A stretch of DNA of 64,000 bases from Armillaria gallica (taxonomy: Eukaryota; Basidiomycota; Agaricomycetes; Agaricales; Physalacriaceae): the NCBI GenBank assembly GCA_037576215.1, contig JBANDB010000023.1, forward strand, positions 1 through 64,000, written 5' to 3'. A program made the position numbers and the translations under genes. Positions 1 through 11,300 of this stretch are shown here, one piece after another. Under the pieces are notes generated by a model. The model was given only the letters and a program-made list of their open reading frames with translations. It was not told the origin of the DNA and did not search any database. Position 1 is the first letter of the stretch; each line of letters opens with the position of its first letter.

Positions 1-2
1 TT

Positions 3-545
3 GGAAATTCATTATTTATACATCCTAATAATATTTCAATTATAGAAGCTGAATTTTCACTAAACCCAATAATTAAATTATTGCCTGCTATTTTTAGTTT
101 AACTGGTGCATTATTAGCTATATTTATGTACCATAAAACACCTGAAATTTTAATAAATTTTACAGAAAATAAATTAGGAAGAAAATTATATAGTTTTTTA
201 AATGGAAAATATTATTTTGATGTAATTTATAACCATTATCTTATCTCAAAAGGATTACGAATTGGTTATATTATCTCTAAAGAGATAGATAGAGGAGTAA
301 TAGAATTATTAGGACCATATGGATTAGCTAAAATCTTTACTAAAACAGGTCTAAATATAGCTAAACTAGATACAGGAGTAATAACTACTTATTCGCTATA
401 TATTACAATAGGTTTACTATCTTTATTATTCTTAATCTTTGCTCCTTTTTTAATAGATACTTCTATGTATTCTGAATTGAGATTAATAATTATTTACTTA
501 GCTTCTTTAATTTTAGTTCCTATTAAAGATTCTAATCAAAATTAA
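3..545 (+). CDS. nad5: NADH dehydrogenase subunit 5, C-terminal part
   Basis: C-terminal piece of the proton-pumping ND5 subunit of complex I (inner membrane). The frame is open from base 3 (reading GNSLFIHPNN, then EAEFSLNPIIKLLPA) to a TAA ending at 545; the 5' part lies outside the window. The stretch contains the usual late ND5 features: the EAEFS/LLP segment, a hydrophobic helix (SLTGALLAIFMY), the conserved KLYSFLNGKYYFD-like motif with the histidine-containing VIYNHYLI segment, and a final hydrophobic helix. No GC element or frameshift interrupts it. An ATG at 81 is internal and not the start. Downstream is a long GC-rich spacer, so co-transcription with nad1 cannot be judged from sequence. 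Confidence 0.93.
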   Translation, partial: GNSLFIHPNNISIIEAEFSLNPIIKLLPAIFSLTGALLAIFMYHKTPEILINFTENKLGRKLYSFLNGKYYFDVIYNHYLISKGLRIGYIISKEIDRGVIELLGPYGLAKIFTKTGLNIAKLDTGVITTYSLYITIGLLSLLFLIFAPFLIDTSMYSELRLIIIYLASLILVPIKDSNQN

Positions 546-1083
546 AGATACCCTCGCCTTTTAGGCAGGTAGGAGCCCCTTCCTTTGTCTTTAAGCGAGG
601 GCACAGGGTCCTTCTCTCCGTAGGCCGTAGGCCTTAGGCCGTAGGCCGTAGGCCGTAGGAATGAATCCGTAGGCCAGCCCCGCCCTCCTTCGGCGGCTAT
701 TAGGGACGCCTTCTCCCCTTCCCTTCCGTAGGAGGCGAGGGGGGGGGGGGGAGGGCAGGCCCTTCCTTCTCGCCGTAGGACCCTACGGGGGGGGGGGGGG
801 GGGGAGGCGAGGAATAATAAGGGGCTTTGGTAGGAGGAAAGGCGAGGGGCACTGGATAAAAATAAATTATTTACGTAGTTAGTTATAATTTTATGCTGTT
901 TAGTGATTTTATTTTTTTTTCACAAAAGCATAGCTAATTATAAATAAACTAAACCCCCCTTTATGATCCCTTTAGCCTTCCCTCTCCGGTAGCCCTAGGC
1001 GTAGGAGCCTAGTTCTACATCCCTAAGCCCTGCCTTTTCCTTTAAAGCCCTCCAAAGCCCGCCTTTTGCTACTCCTTCCCTAT

Positions 1084-1111
1084 GCCGCCGAAGGACTAGT
1101 CCTTCGGCGGC
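1084..1111. repeat. 28-nt perfect palindrome, one of at least nine copies
   Basis: GCCGCCGAAGGACT followed by its reverse complement AGTCCTTCGGCGGC. Exact copies also at 4256, 6981, 18867, 31439, 39138, 53094, 58612 and 60545. Near-copies with a different centre (ACGT, or TACG) at about 36713, 56815 and 60505. Confidence 0.92.
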
Positions 1112-1263
1112 TACGTTGGGCTAAGGCAGGGGGCGGCTAAGGCAGGGGGGGGCGGGGCAAGGGTTGGACGGGTCGGGCCAAGGGTAAACTATAAAAAATT
1201 TAAGTAAGCATAAAAGTAGTTAAATAATAATTACAAAAAAATATGAATTATTTTAATTAATTA

Positions 1264-1365
1264 AAGCAAACCTATAATTTAAGGGTAGAATAATTTCGAG
1301 AAATCTGTCCGTAGGACCAATTGGACCGTAGGAGAAAGTTCAAATCTTCTCCGTAGGCGGGCTTA
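1264..1365 (+). pseudogene. Broken trnI copy invaded by GC mini-elements
   Basis: Close copy of the intact trnI at 7204-7274, identical over the D-arm/anticodon-stem block TATAATTTAAGGGTAGAATA and the T-arm core GTTCAAATCTTCT. Against that copy it has: AAACC in place of one T in the 5' acceptor strand; loss of five bases (TTGAT) that removes most of the anticodon loop; a 24-nt insert in the variable region (CCGTAGG, then ACCAATTGGA, then CCGTAGG) placed exactly between TGT and AGAA; and CCGTAGGC in place of one T in the 3' acceptor strand. Without an anticodon it cannot decode. It is best read as a tRNA duplicate used as an insertion target. Confidence 0.85.
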
Positions 1366-2966
1366 TTAATTCTTAAATAATGTTCAGTAATTATTTATAA
1401 TTTAAATATAAGTAATTATAAAACTAACAATACTCATCGTATTAGGGTATAAATAAAGTATTATAAAAAAATTTTTTTATAAAAGAAGTTATTTTCCATT
1501 ATAATAAATTATAATAACATAATTGTTTATTGTAATTTAGGATAAAAGAGTTTCCTTAATTCTTTTTTAAGGTCTCCTACGGCTCCGTAGGAGAAAGAGA
1601 TTTAATACCTTTTTTTTCTCCTACGGCCTACGGAGGCGTAGCTAACTTTAAAATTTTATTTGTTGTATGTCTCCTCCTTCCCTGCCCCTGCCTTTTACGC
1701 CGAAGGACGTAGCCACAGGATTAATAAGGGGCTTTGGTCAGGAGTTTGGCCTCCTTCCCTGCCTACCCATCCGTAGGTAGGATTCATTCCTTCCGCCCCT
1801 GCCTTTGCCATTAGCCGCCGAAGGAAGGCGGGGCAAAGGTAGGAGGAGAGGCGAGGACTAGGCCTACCCTTCCCTATGCCCTTAGTCCTTCGGCGGCTAC
1901 CCTATGGTAGGGAAGGTCCTACGGATTCATTCCTACGGCCTACGGAGAGAAAATTGAGTTTAATTCCTCAATTACGAAACCTTCTTTTTTGTCTTTTGTT
2001 TATGTTTTGTTTATGTTGATGTTTATGTTTAATCCTTCCTACGGACTCCTTTACTTCCTTATGAACCCTACTAGCCTTTCTGTCCTCCTGCCTTACGGTT
2101 TCATTACTACGTAGTGGCTAGAAATGACTCCCCGTAGGGTCCGTCCTTCGGATTAAAATTAGGGGGGGGAAGGAAGGGGCAGGTCCTTAGAACATACGGA
2201 TGGCTTCGTTTTTATGTCATTACTTCTAGCCTTTCTGTCCACCTTCCCTAAGGAATCGTCACTACATAGAGGAGTAGGAATTACTTCTCTACTAGTAGTG
2301 AAGAAACCACTGGTAGTAGGACTACTAGCCTATTTATCTTTCTTAGCCCTCCTACTTTCACCCCGCCTTTCCTAGGGCCGCCTACCCAGGCTCAGGGCTT
2401 AAAGGCTCCTACCTTCCCTATTGCCCCGCCTATGGCTATTAGGCCATCCGGCAGGGCTCCTACCCTTCCCGATTGCCCCGTCTATGACTACTAAGGTCAA
2501 GGCAGGGCTCCTACCCTCCCTATGCCCGCCTATTGGCTACTCCTTCGGCGGCTAAGGCAGGGGGGCGAGGCATAGGGTCGGAGGAGGAGGTTAAGTAAGG
2601 ATTAACACAGGAAAGGAGGTCTCCTTTCCTGAGGCAGGGTTTAAGTCCTTTATGCTTCCGTCCTAAGGAAAGGATGCCGGATTAATAAGGGAAAGGGGGG
2701 GGGGAGTTATTCTTTAAATCTATCGTCAGCCATTATAAAATATCAAAAAGAATAGGATTAGTGTAATAACTTGATATAATATCTTGGCTGTGAATAATAT
2801 TATAGCGATTTCATTTATAGATCTGTAAGTAAATTAAATTATATTAAAAACAGAAAATGAGAAAAGAAACCTCTCTTACATTCAATTGCTTATTTCTAAT
2901 TATTTTTATAATTTAAATTATTTAAATTTTTCTTTTGAGATTAAAAAAAAAAAAAAAAAAAAAAAA

Positions 2967-3982
2967 ATGAATACTAATAAATTAATGTTAACAATTTTAG
3001 GGCTTCTTTTTAATTTAATAGATGTTCTAGCAATTATTTTACCGGTACTACTTGCAGTTGCTTTTATGACTATTATAGAAAGAAAACAATTAGCCGCTCA
3101 TCAAAGAAGAGTAGGACCTAACACAGTGGGATATTATGGAATTCTTCAACCATTTGCCGATGCCCTTAAATTAATTTTAAAGGAAACAGTAATACCTTCT
3201 CAATCTAACAAAGTTTTATTCTATTTAGCTCCAGTATCTACTTTAGTATTTAGTTTATTAGGTTGGGGTATTATACCATTTGGTCAAGGTTTAGCTTTAT
3301 CTGATTTTTCATTAGGGGTACTTTATACATTTGCCTTATCTTCTTTAGGTGTATATGGTGTTTTATTAGCCGGATGGTCCGCTAATTCTAAATATGCTTT
3401 TTAGGTTCACTAAGGTCCACAGCAGCTATGATATCCTATGAGTTAATTTTAAGTTCAGCTATTTTAATAATTATCTTATTAACAGGTTCATTAAATTTTA
3501 CGACTATAATAGAAAGTCAACAATCTATTTGATTTATATTTCCTCTATTACCTGTTTTTGTTTTTTATTTTATATCTATTTTAGCTGAAACTTCTAGAAC
3601 TCCTTTTGATTTACAAGAGGCTGAATCTGAGCTTGTAGCTGGTTTTTTTACTGAACATTCCTCAGTACCCTTTGTTTTCTTCTTTTTAGGGGAATATTCT
3701 TCAATAGTATTATTTAGTTGTTTAACCTCTATTTTTTTCCTAGGTGGATATAATCTTCCAGAATTATTTATAAATGAATCTTTTATAAACTTACAAGCTA
3801 TAATATTAGGTTTAAAAACCTGTATCTTTTGTTTCTTTTTCGTTTGGTTTAGAGCTACACTTCCTAGGTTAAGATACGACCAACTAATTAACTTATGTTG
3901 GTTAAATCTACTTCCAGTTTGTGTGGCGTTTATTATATTAATTCCAAGTATTTTAGTTGGTTTTGATATAGCACCATACTAA
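2967..3982 (+). CDS. nad1: NADH dehydrogenase subunit 1, one-base frame break
   Basis: ND1, the membrane subunit of complex I that forms the quinone-binding chamber. The ATG at 2967 directly follows a 23-A run and opens with MNTNKLMLT. Conserved motifs include [39 protein letters not shown], and [22 protein letters not shown] late in the protein; the protein ends FDIAPY at TAA 3980-3982. A UGA at 3530-3532 falls on the conserved Trp of QSIWFIFPLL, which supports code 4. The frame breaks at about 3397-3402: GCTTTTTAGG carries five T where AFLGS needs six, and everything downstream then reads correctly. The total length, 1016 nt, is one short of a multiple of three. A sequencing deletion in the T run is the simplest explanation. 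Confidence 0.95.
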
Positions 3983-5415
3983 TGAAAAAAAGATAATACT
4001 TATAACCCCTTCTCTGATCTTTAAATATTAATACAGGTGTCCTTCTTTCCATCCTTTACTACCCTAATAATAAAAAGGGGATAAAATAGAGGCAAGGAAG
4101 GTAATTACTAGTATAAAAAAAAAATTCTACCACAAAGATATAACATATAACATATAAAAATTATAACTATTCTGTAGTATAATTTTTCCTCCTTCCCTTC
4201 GGTGAGGCTCCTTACCTGCGCTAGGAGGCTCCTCCCCTGCGCTTCCCTTCCCTATGCCGCCGAAGGACTAGTCCTTCGGCGGCTACTTGGGCTAAGGCAG
4301 GGGGGCGGCATAGGCCGGGGTCCTACCCTAGGCTCCTACCTACCCTCCCCTAGGTTCCTAGGTCCTACGGCCTCCGTAGGAAGGCCTTCGGCCTTCGGCC
4401 TTCGGCCTTCGGCCTACGGCCTTCGGCCTTCGGAGAGCTTCTCTCCCCTGCCTTAGCCCTCCTAGGGTAGCCATAGGCAGGGGGGGGGTCACCCAGGGTG
4501 TCCTTCGGTCCAATTGGTCCTTCGGTTCGTAGGAGAGAAGGAAGGCAGGGTAGGAAGGAAAGAATGGCCTACGGTCCTACGGTCCAATTGGTCCTAGGTC
4601 CAATTGGTCCTTCCGTAGGAGGACTACGTACTACGTACTACTACTACGTACCCCTTCGGAGTACTACTACTACGTACTACGTACCCCTTCGGAGTACTAC
4701 TACTACTACCCCTTCGGAGTACTACGTACTACGTAGAGAAAATTTAATAATTCTGTCAATTAATTAAAAAGAAGGAACTTTTAACTAACTTCTAACTACT
4801 AACTTTCTAACTAATAGAAAAGTATTTCTAATTAAAGTTTAATAATTAAGACAGAAAAAAAAATATGTAATAGAATAACATAACATAACATCAAAAACAA
4901 TACATTAAGCTACCTAAAATTTTTATATCGGAAAACAATTTTAATTTTACTATTTTCAAAGGCAGCTTATTTTTTAATAAGTCTAAGTCTAATTAAAAGT
5001 AATTCATTCATTTTTTTAATCTTAACCTTATTTATAGAGTATTTCCCTTTAAACTCCAATTATTTATTAAATTTTAGCTTATACCTATACTTACTTTACT
5101 TTTTTTTTTGCCTCGCCTACCCCTAATGCGGAAGTCCGTAGTCCTACGGAGAGAAGGAGGAGCCGTAGGAGAAAAAAAGTAAATTCTTGGATAAGAGGGA
5201 CTTCCTCCTCCCCCAGCTTCTCCTCCCAAAGCCCCGCCTTTAAAGGAAAAGGAAGGGGGCCGAAGGTAGGAGGACTATGGCGAGTTAGCCCCCGGGTAGG
5301 GTTCTTCGGTACCTTCGGTACCTTCGGTAGAGGCAACCTTCTACGGACATTCGGTCGGCTCCCCTCTCCGTACGGAGAGCACCTACTCCTTCGGACCCTT
5401 CGGATTGGTGGAAAG
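3983..5415. repeat. GC-rich elements and ACGTAGTA arrays
   Basis: Non-coding. 4195-4450 is GC-element sequence with a 28-nt palindrome copy at 4256-4283 and a tandem of CCTTCGG/CCTACGG units at about 4380-4435. 4500-4735 holds CCAATTGG units and an array of TACGTAGTA and CCCCTTCGGAGTAC motifs. 4740-5095 is AT-rich with a long imperfect inverted repeat (AATTCTGTCAATTAATTAAA near 4750 against TTTAATAATTAAGACAGAA near 4840-4858). 5100-5400 is another GC block. I see no tRNA or plausible gene. Confidence 0.7.
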
Positions 5416-6325
5416 ATTTTAAATATTTTTAAATTTTTTATTTTTATAATTATTTTAATAGTACCTATTTATAATAAAATAAATTTAATTTCTTTTTTTC
5501 CTGTAATTTTAAGTTCTAATCTAGATTTTAATTATATAGCTAGTTTTTATAATCATCTCTTTGTAGGCCCCCCTTCTCTTCCTTAGGAGAAGGTAGAGCC
5601 TTCGGAGGGGAGGCCTTAATTTTAACTTACTTACTGGCCGAATCCCGGCTCCTCTACCGATGGAAGAGGGAACCTTTTTTGGTTTTGACGGTAGAAAAGA
5701 ATCCTTCCCCTTAGGGTCCGAAGGAGGGGTGAAAAATTTTTCTATATCTCATTCTTTAAATGGTAGCGACCTAAATAATAACACATCTGTCCCTAACTCT
5801 AGTTCAGAAATAAATACTTCAAATTATTCTTCAACCTCTTCCTATCCTCTCCAAGAAAAAGAGGTTACTATTTCTTCTACACTTACTTCTGCTTCTTCTG
5901 CTGATTCTAGTCCTTCTGCTTCTCAGATACCTTCGTCTCCTAGTTCAACTCCTACGGAGAAAATTTTAAATAATACAGGAAATCCTAGTGAGTTGTTAAA
6001 AATTTCAAATTTTCATTCATTAAACCTAGCCCAAAAATATGACTATATTCAAGCTAAATTTTATCAGAAAGGAATAGATTTTAATGACCCTTCTGTAGAA
6101 TGGGTAATAGAGAAGATTAATAAAACTGACGGTACTATGACTAGTGTAGATAATACAATTAACAGTAATTTAAATTCTATTCTAAAAATAGAAAGGGAGG
6201 CTAAACTTAATTCTCATTCCTTTAAAAGAATCAGACCTTTTTTACTAGGGAGAGATTACTGCAGCAGTCCTACCCAAATGCCTGATACTGTACCCTTTAA
6301 AACACCTAATGACTTTGAGGATTAA
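5416..6325 (+). CDS. Unidentified membrane-anchored ORF, split by a GC element
   Basis: Not recognised. Two open stretches look like one gene. The first, open from about 5416, is strongly hydrophobic (KFFIFIIILIVPIYNKINLI, then SSNLDFNYIASFYNHLFVG) and would be an N-terminal membrane anchor. It runs into a GC element at about 5567-5613 and changes frame. The second, 5660-6325 (221 codons from ATG), is hydrophilic: residues 25-105 are rich in Ser, Thr and Asn, followed by a more ordered tail with YDYIQAKFYQKGIDF and RIRPFLLGRDYCSS. Codon use is AT-rich like its neighbours, unlike the repeat-derived ORFs. I found no homology to a standard mitochondrial gene by eye. It could be a lineage-specific ORF, a plasmid-derived ORF or a decayed gene. 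Confidence 0.5.
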
Positions 6326-7203
6326 TTAAAGCCTCTCCTCCTACCCTTTGCCCCTTATTAATCCTTTGCTAGAATTCGTGCGAAGCTCTCCTCCTCCTAC
6401 CTTTGCCCCTACCCCGAATGCGGAAGTCCTTCGGCGGCTAATGGGCTTTGGCAGGGGCGGAAGGAAGGAAAGGGGGAAGGACTATAAAAATTTTTTTATT
6501 ATTAGATATAATTAAACAAACAAAATTTAAATTTTCATTTATAACTATTAAGGTATTTTATTAATTCTTAAAATTATAACCCCCTCCTCTTTACTTTTTT
6601 TTTCTTATTTCTCTACGTAGTAGTAGTACGTAGTACGTAGTACGTAGTACTAGTAGTAGTACTAGTACTCCGAAGGAGTACTCCGAAGGGGTACGTAGTA
6701 GTAGTACGTAGTACGTAGTCCTCCTACGGAAGGACCAATTGGACCTAGGACCAATTGGACCGAAGGCCGAACTTGATATGTTTTTTTAAATAAAAAAATT
6801 TTAATAAATATTAACAAACCCCCCACCCCCTTTCCTTCGGCAACTATTTTACTTCTACCCACAAGAATTCTTTACGATCTTCTAATTCCTATATTGAGGG
6901 GTAATATTATTTAGAAGTAGAGGAAAAAAAAACAAAAAAAATTTTTGTTTTTTCTCGCCGTAGGACCTACCCTACCCTTTGCCGCCGAAGGACTAGTCCT
7001 TCGGCGGCTTTAGGTCAAAGGCAGGGGGCGAGGCGAGGCCTACGGCCTACGGATAGATATATTCGTAAATAGGTTATAATTTCTAAAAGGAGTTCAAAAA
7101 TAAAAACTTATAAATAAAAGGAGGTTTAAATTATCTGTATCTGTATCTGTATCTGTATCTGTAACTGTAACTGATCTGAAAAATATCTAAGTTTATTTAA
7201 TTA
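6326..7203. repeat. GC-rich elements, ACGTAGTA array, ATCTGT microsatellite
   Basis: No gene seen. 6326-6480 contains the recurring CTCCTCCTACCTTTGCCCC...GGCAGGGGCGGAAGG unit. 6613-6770 is an array of TAGTACGTAGTA motifs with CCGAAGGGGTAC and CCAATTGG. 6955-7050 is a GC block with a 28-nt palindrome copy at 6981-7008. A hexanucleotide repeat (ATCTGT, about six units) lies at 7133-7175 just upstream of trnI. Confidence 0.7.
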
Positions 7204-7274
7204 AAGCTTATAATTTAAGGGTAGAATAATTTCTTGATGAGAAATATGTAGAAGTTCAAATCTTCTTGGGCTTA
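7204..7274 (+). tRNA. trnI: tRNA-Ile (GAU)
   Basis: Acceptor AAGCTTA pairs with TGGGCTT (two G-U pairs). The anticodon stem ATTTC/GAAAT closes a seven-base loop TTGATGA with anticodon GAT. The T-arm is AGAAG TTCAAAT CTTCT and the discriminator is A. This is the intact template for the broken copy at 1264-1365. Confidence 0.93.
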
Positions 7275-8149
7275 TTTACTAATAACTCATTTTAATAGTT
7301 AAATTAATTAAGTTTTAATATTTTAATTGTAAAGATACAATTTAAATAAATAATTAAATTTTAATTAATAATAGCAGTTGCACTAGCATAACGCAGTAGC
7401 AATACTCCAAAACTCTTTATACTCTATAAAGAAAAATTTATTAAATTTGTACACTCCTCCTACGGAGTACTACGGAAAAAATTATTAAATTACTATTTAT
7501 TCCCCTGCCTTTGACCGTTAGCCAACCCTTGCCCCGCCCTCCTTCGGCGGCTATTAGGGACGCCTTCTCTCCGTAGGACCGTAGGACCGTAGGACCGTAG
7601 GAATGAATCCGTAGGACTACCCCCCCCCCCGTATTCGGGGGGGGGGGGGGGGAGGGCAGGCCCTTCCTTCCTTCTCGCCGTAGGACCCTACGGGGGGGGG
7701 GGGGGGGGGGGGGAGGAGGCGAGGATTAATAAGGGGCAAAGGAAAAATAGAAAATTATTTATCTTAATTAAATCTATACCTACGGAGACGGAGACGGAGA
7801 CCGAGACCGAGACGGAGACGGAGACCGAGAAATAAAAATTTTAGTCTTTAACTATCTTTAACTATAAGTATGGTTTTAGGGTTTAATTTGATTTAATTTA
7901 ATTTAATTTAATTTAATTTATAGAGTTTACAAAGAATTTTATATTTTATTTTATTTAGTTTCTTATTTGTCTCGCCTCCCCCCCCCCCCCGAATACGGGG
8001 GGGGGGGTAGTCCTACGGATTCATTCCTACGGTCCTACGGTCCTACGGTCCTACGGAGAGAAGGAAGGCAGGGAAGGACCCCTAGGGGACGAAGGACGAA
8101 GGACCCCTAGGGGGCGAAGGACGAAGGAGGAAGTACTGACATTTTATTG
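7275..8149. repeat. AT-rich spacer with GC blocks and short tandem repeats
   Basis: No gene found. 7500-7740 and 7970-8130 are GC-element blocks with long poly-G/poly-C runs and CCGTAGGA tandems. 7785-7830 is a GAGACG/GAGACC microsatellite and 7880-7920 repeats TTTAA. Confidence 0.65.
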
Positions 8150-8208
8150 TTTTAGGATATAATATCAAGGTAAAACCTATTTAAAAAGATGTACTTTTTA
8201 TCCTAAAA
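8150..8208 (+). other. Ten-base-pair stem-loop upstream of cob
   Basis: TTTTAGGATA at 8150-8159 and TATCCTAAAA at 8199-8208 are perfect inverted repeats around a 39-nt AT-rich loop. It has no T-arm or anticodon arm, so it is not a tRNA. It sits about 145 bp before the cob start. A role in processing or transcript stability is only a guess. Confidence 0.45.
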
Positions 8209-8352
8209 AGGATTGATTAAAAAAACTACGTAACTACGTAACTACTAACTACGTAACTACTAACTACTAACTACGTAACTACTAACTACTAACTACGTAG
8301 AAAAAGAAAAAAAAAATAACGCTTAAGCTAATATATATTTATATACATATTT
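8209..8352. repeat. ACTACGTA tandem array in the cob leader
   Basis: 8223-8300 is an array of AACTACGT and AACTACTA units, followed by an A-rich stretch and AT-rich sequence to the cob ATG. No recognisable promoter motif. Confidence 0.6.
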
Positions 8353-11300
8353 ATGAGATTTTTAAAAACGCACGTTTTACTTAGATTAGTAAATTCTTAT
8401 GTGGTAGATTCGCCTCAACCGGCTAATATTACTTATTTATGAAATTTCGGAGTGCGCCACCTAAAGCGTTGTGTATATTGAGCTCACTGTCCGAGCTCTT
8501 ACGTATTTCTGACATTAATAAGCTTATTATTTATATACGTACTACAGTATGTTACGGTCTCTGAGGCCAATAACCTCTTAGGTCGGATAGCAAACATGCA
8601 ATGTGCCGTAAAGGAAGGACTGCCCCTTCTAGTAGACGGTATTAGTAGGATTTTCCATGATGAGGTTAACAAACTTGACACGTACAGCTGCAATCTTTTT
8701 CAGTGATTCTATCCATTAAAGCAGAATAGCTTGGTAGAGTTCGAATTATGCATTTTACAAGGACCGATAGGTAAAATGTTGTCAGTAATTTCGACGGCGT
8801 TACAGGATAGTAATTTATACCAAGTGGAACAAACAACCACGGTGAGTATAGTGTGCGCAAGCATCTACAGAGAATTGGACATTAAACGTTACACAACTGC
8901 AAATTTGGGAACAAACCGCTTAGGACTGCATGCCCTTTGGGCAGCAGAACCGCGGACACAGAGGGAACTTAGTAGTTCTGTTGTAGGAACGAAGGTTCCT
9001 AGCCAAGATAACTCACGAAAATAATTCTGACTCGAAATCAAAAAGAGCTTCACGTGGGAACAAGCTAGAGAATAAATCTGTAGCCCTTTCACGTATTGCT
9101 TTTCAAGTAGAATTAAAAAGTAGGATAAGCCAACTTCAGAAAGAACATCAAAAGTTTTACAACCTAGTAAGTCTTTTATACGATGTTAATTTCTTAGTCA
9201 GCTGCTACCTGATGATCAGAGGTAAACCCGGTAATATGTCACCAGGGTCTACGCCTGAGACTCTAGATGGGATAGATCTAAAATGATTTGAAACCATTGC
9301 CGAGGAGTTAAAAACCGGAACCTTCCAGTTTCAACCTACTCGTCAGGTGGAAATTCCAAAACCTAATAAACCAGGTCAATTTAGAGTCTTAGCTGTAGGT
9401 TCTCCTAGAGACAAAATTGTGCAGAAAGCCTTACAAGTGATTCTAGAAACTATCTGAGAGGACATCTTCTCCGATAATAGTCATGGATTCAGACCTGGCC
9501 GATTTGTTCACTCCGCTTTACTACCCTTGTATTTGAAAGGTAGAAACTATACCTGAGCAATACAAGGTGACATTAGTAAATGTTTTGACATGATACCTCA
9601 CGAAATCATCATGAAACGAATTTCGAAAAAAATAGGTGATCCCCGTTTTCTGGAGCTTATAAATAAATTCCTTAAAGTTGGTTCGAAATCAAAAACCGGT
9701 AAGCTTATTAAATCGGACATAGGTACTCCACAAGGAGGTATCCTGAGCCCGATACTAGCTAACATTGTTCTAAACGAGTTTGATCATTTTGTGGAAAGCC
9801 TCATTTCCAAATTTGAAACTGGGATAAAACGGAAAGCAAATCCGGAATATTCCAAAATCAGATACCAAATGAACAGATTGCCTTTAGACCAAAGAATGCC
9901 GCTAAAAATGAAACTAAGAACCATACCTCAGGGTTTACCTATAGATCCAGACTTTAAACGTATGATGTTTATCAGATACGCTGACGACTTCGTAATTCTG
10001 ATAGAAGGATCGCACGACGAAGCTGTATACCACAGAAACCTTGTGAAATCCTTCCTACTTCAGAATTGTGGATTGACTCTTAATCTCGATAAAACCCTAA
10101 TAACAAACTTAAGCGATAATAATTTCCAGTTCCTGGGAGCTGAAATTGTGAAACTTAAATCGAACCCGTCTTTTGTCCACAGAATTCGGGATTCACTAGG
10201 GCGTAAATCGAAAAGAAGAGGATATCAGAGACTTCTGATTAAAGCGCCACTTGATAACATTCTTGGATCACTGAAAAAAAATGGCTTCATAAGACAGGAT
10301 AGTCTAGGGAATTACCATCCGATAGCCTACACTAAAATAACCAACCTTAGTCATTATGAAATCATTACGTTCTTCAACTCCAAAATCAACGGTCTGTTAA
10401 ATTTCTATTCATTTGCGTCGAATTATAACAGGCTGAGATATATCTTATATTTATTCCAAATGTCATGTGCATACACTTTAGCACGGAAAAACAAATTCAA
10501 TAACTTTGTTAAATCTTTCAGTGTTTTTGGAAAACGGCTAAAAGATCCGGAAACGGAAATACAGTTAACTTGACCAGAAACTATGAGAGTGCGTCATGAC
10601 TATAAAGACAAACATAATATACCTAGATTCACAGATCTAGTTGGAATGTCATGATCGGGTAAACTGACCCAAAGCGTTTTCGGTAAAGGATGTGCTCTAT
10701 GCGGTAGTTCTAACCAAATAGAAATGCATCACTTACGGTCAGTTAAAGATGTTCGTGCTCGAATGAGAACGGGTAACTCTACTTATGCCCAATGAGTTGG
10801 AGCAACTCAGAGAAAACAAATACCTTTGTGCTCTTATCATCATCACCTTTACCATAACGGTAAACTAACAGCTTCTGACCTAAAAGAAATTAGCAGATTC
10901 ACTAAATAGTGAATCAGTCACAGGATTACTAGCGTCACGAATGCGACATGCAGGAAATATGACACTGGCCCGTCCCCGCAAACCACGCGGATGGCCTCCC
11001 CAAGAGGTCACTCTTGGGAGGGATGATTACCTCTGAATCCATATCTTCGGATATATCTTGGGTGCGAGCCGTATGATGGGAAACTATCACGTACGGTTCT
11101 GAGGGCAGTATTATCTGACCCCTATTCTTTATTGGCTGTTTGTTTAATAATACAAATATTAACTGGAGCTTTTCTTGCTATGCACGTGCGCCCTTTAATT
11201 TTGGCGCCGCCCGTAAAACTAATTACCATGACTGAATTAATGTCATGTAAACCTATCGACTGACCTATATTCGAAATGAGGAGGGGAGTGGAGCATGTCG

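Larger units (their letters stand above)
546..2960. repeat. GC-rich element field between nad5 and nad1
   Basis: About 2.4 kb with no gene except the broken trnI copy at 1264-1365. It alternates AT-rich islands (about 845-960, 1190-1290, 1375-1560, 2715-2960) with blocks made of CCTACGG, CCGTAGG, CCTTCGG and CCGAAGG units, CCCTGCC/GGCAGGG pairs and poly-G runs. One exact copy of a 28-nt palindrome sits at 1084-1111. Near 2740-2800 a CAGCCA/TGGCTG inverted repeat could fold into an AT-rich hairpin upstream of nad1. No open frame here has the composition of a gene; the ORFs present are translations of the repeats. Confidence 0.75.

Noticed and set aside
1264..1365. Functional trnI with extended stems
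   Set aside because: Some inserted bases can pair (CCTA with TAGG), but the anticodon is deleted, so it cannot decode Ile.
2967..3982. nad1 as a pseudogene
   Set aside because: Only one base is missing, in a homopolymer, with full conservation on both sides, which fits a read error better than decay.
4202..4456. Open frames made of repeated [16 protein letters not shown]-like peptides, here and in most spacers (for example 25771-26052, 30237-30569, 57538-57921)
   Set aside because: They are translations of the GC repeats in whichever frame lacks stops, have no conserved domain, and occur on both strands of the same block.
8731..9024. 97-codon frame in the 5' half of cob intron 1
   Set aside because: It lies in the region expected to form ribozyme domains I-III and is not in phase with the RT; no domain is recognisable.
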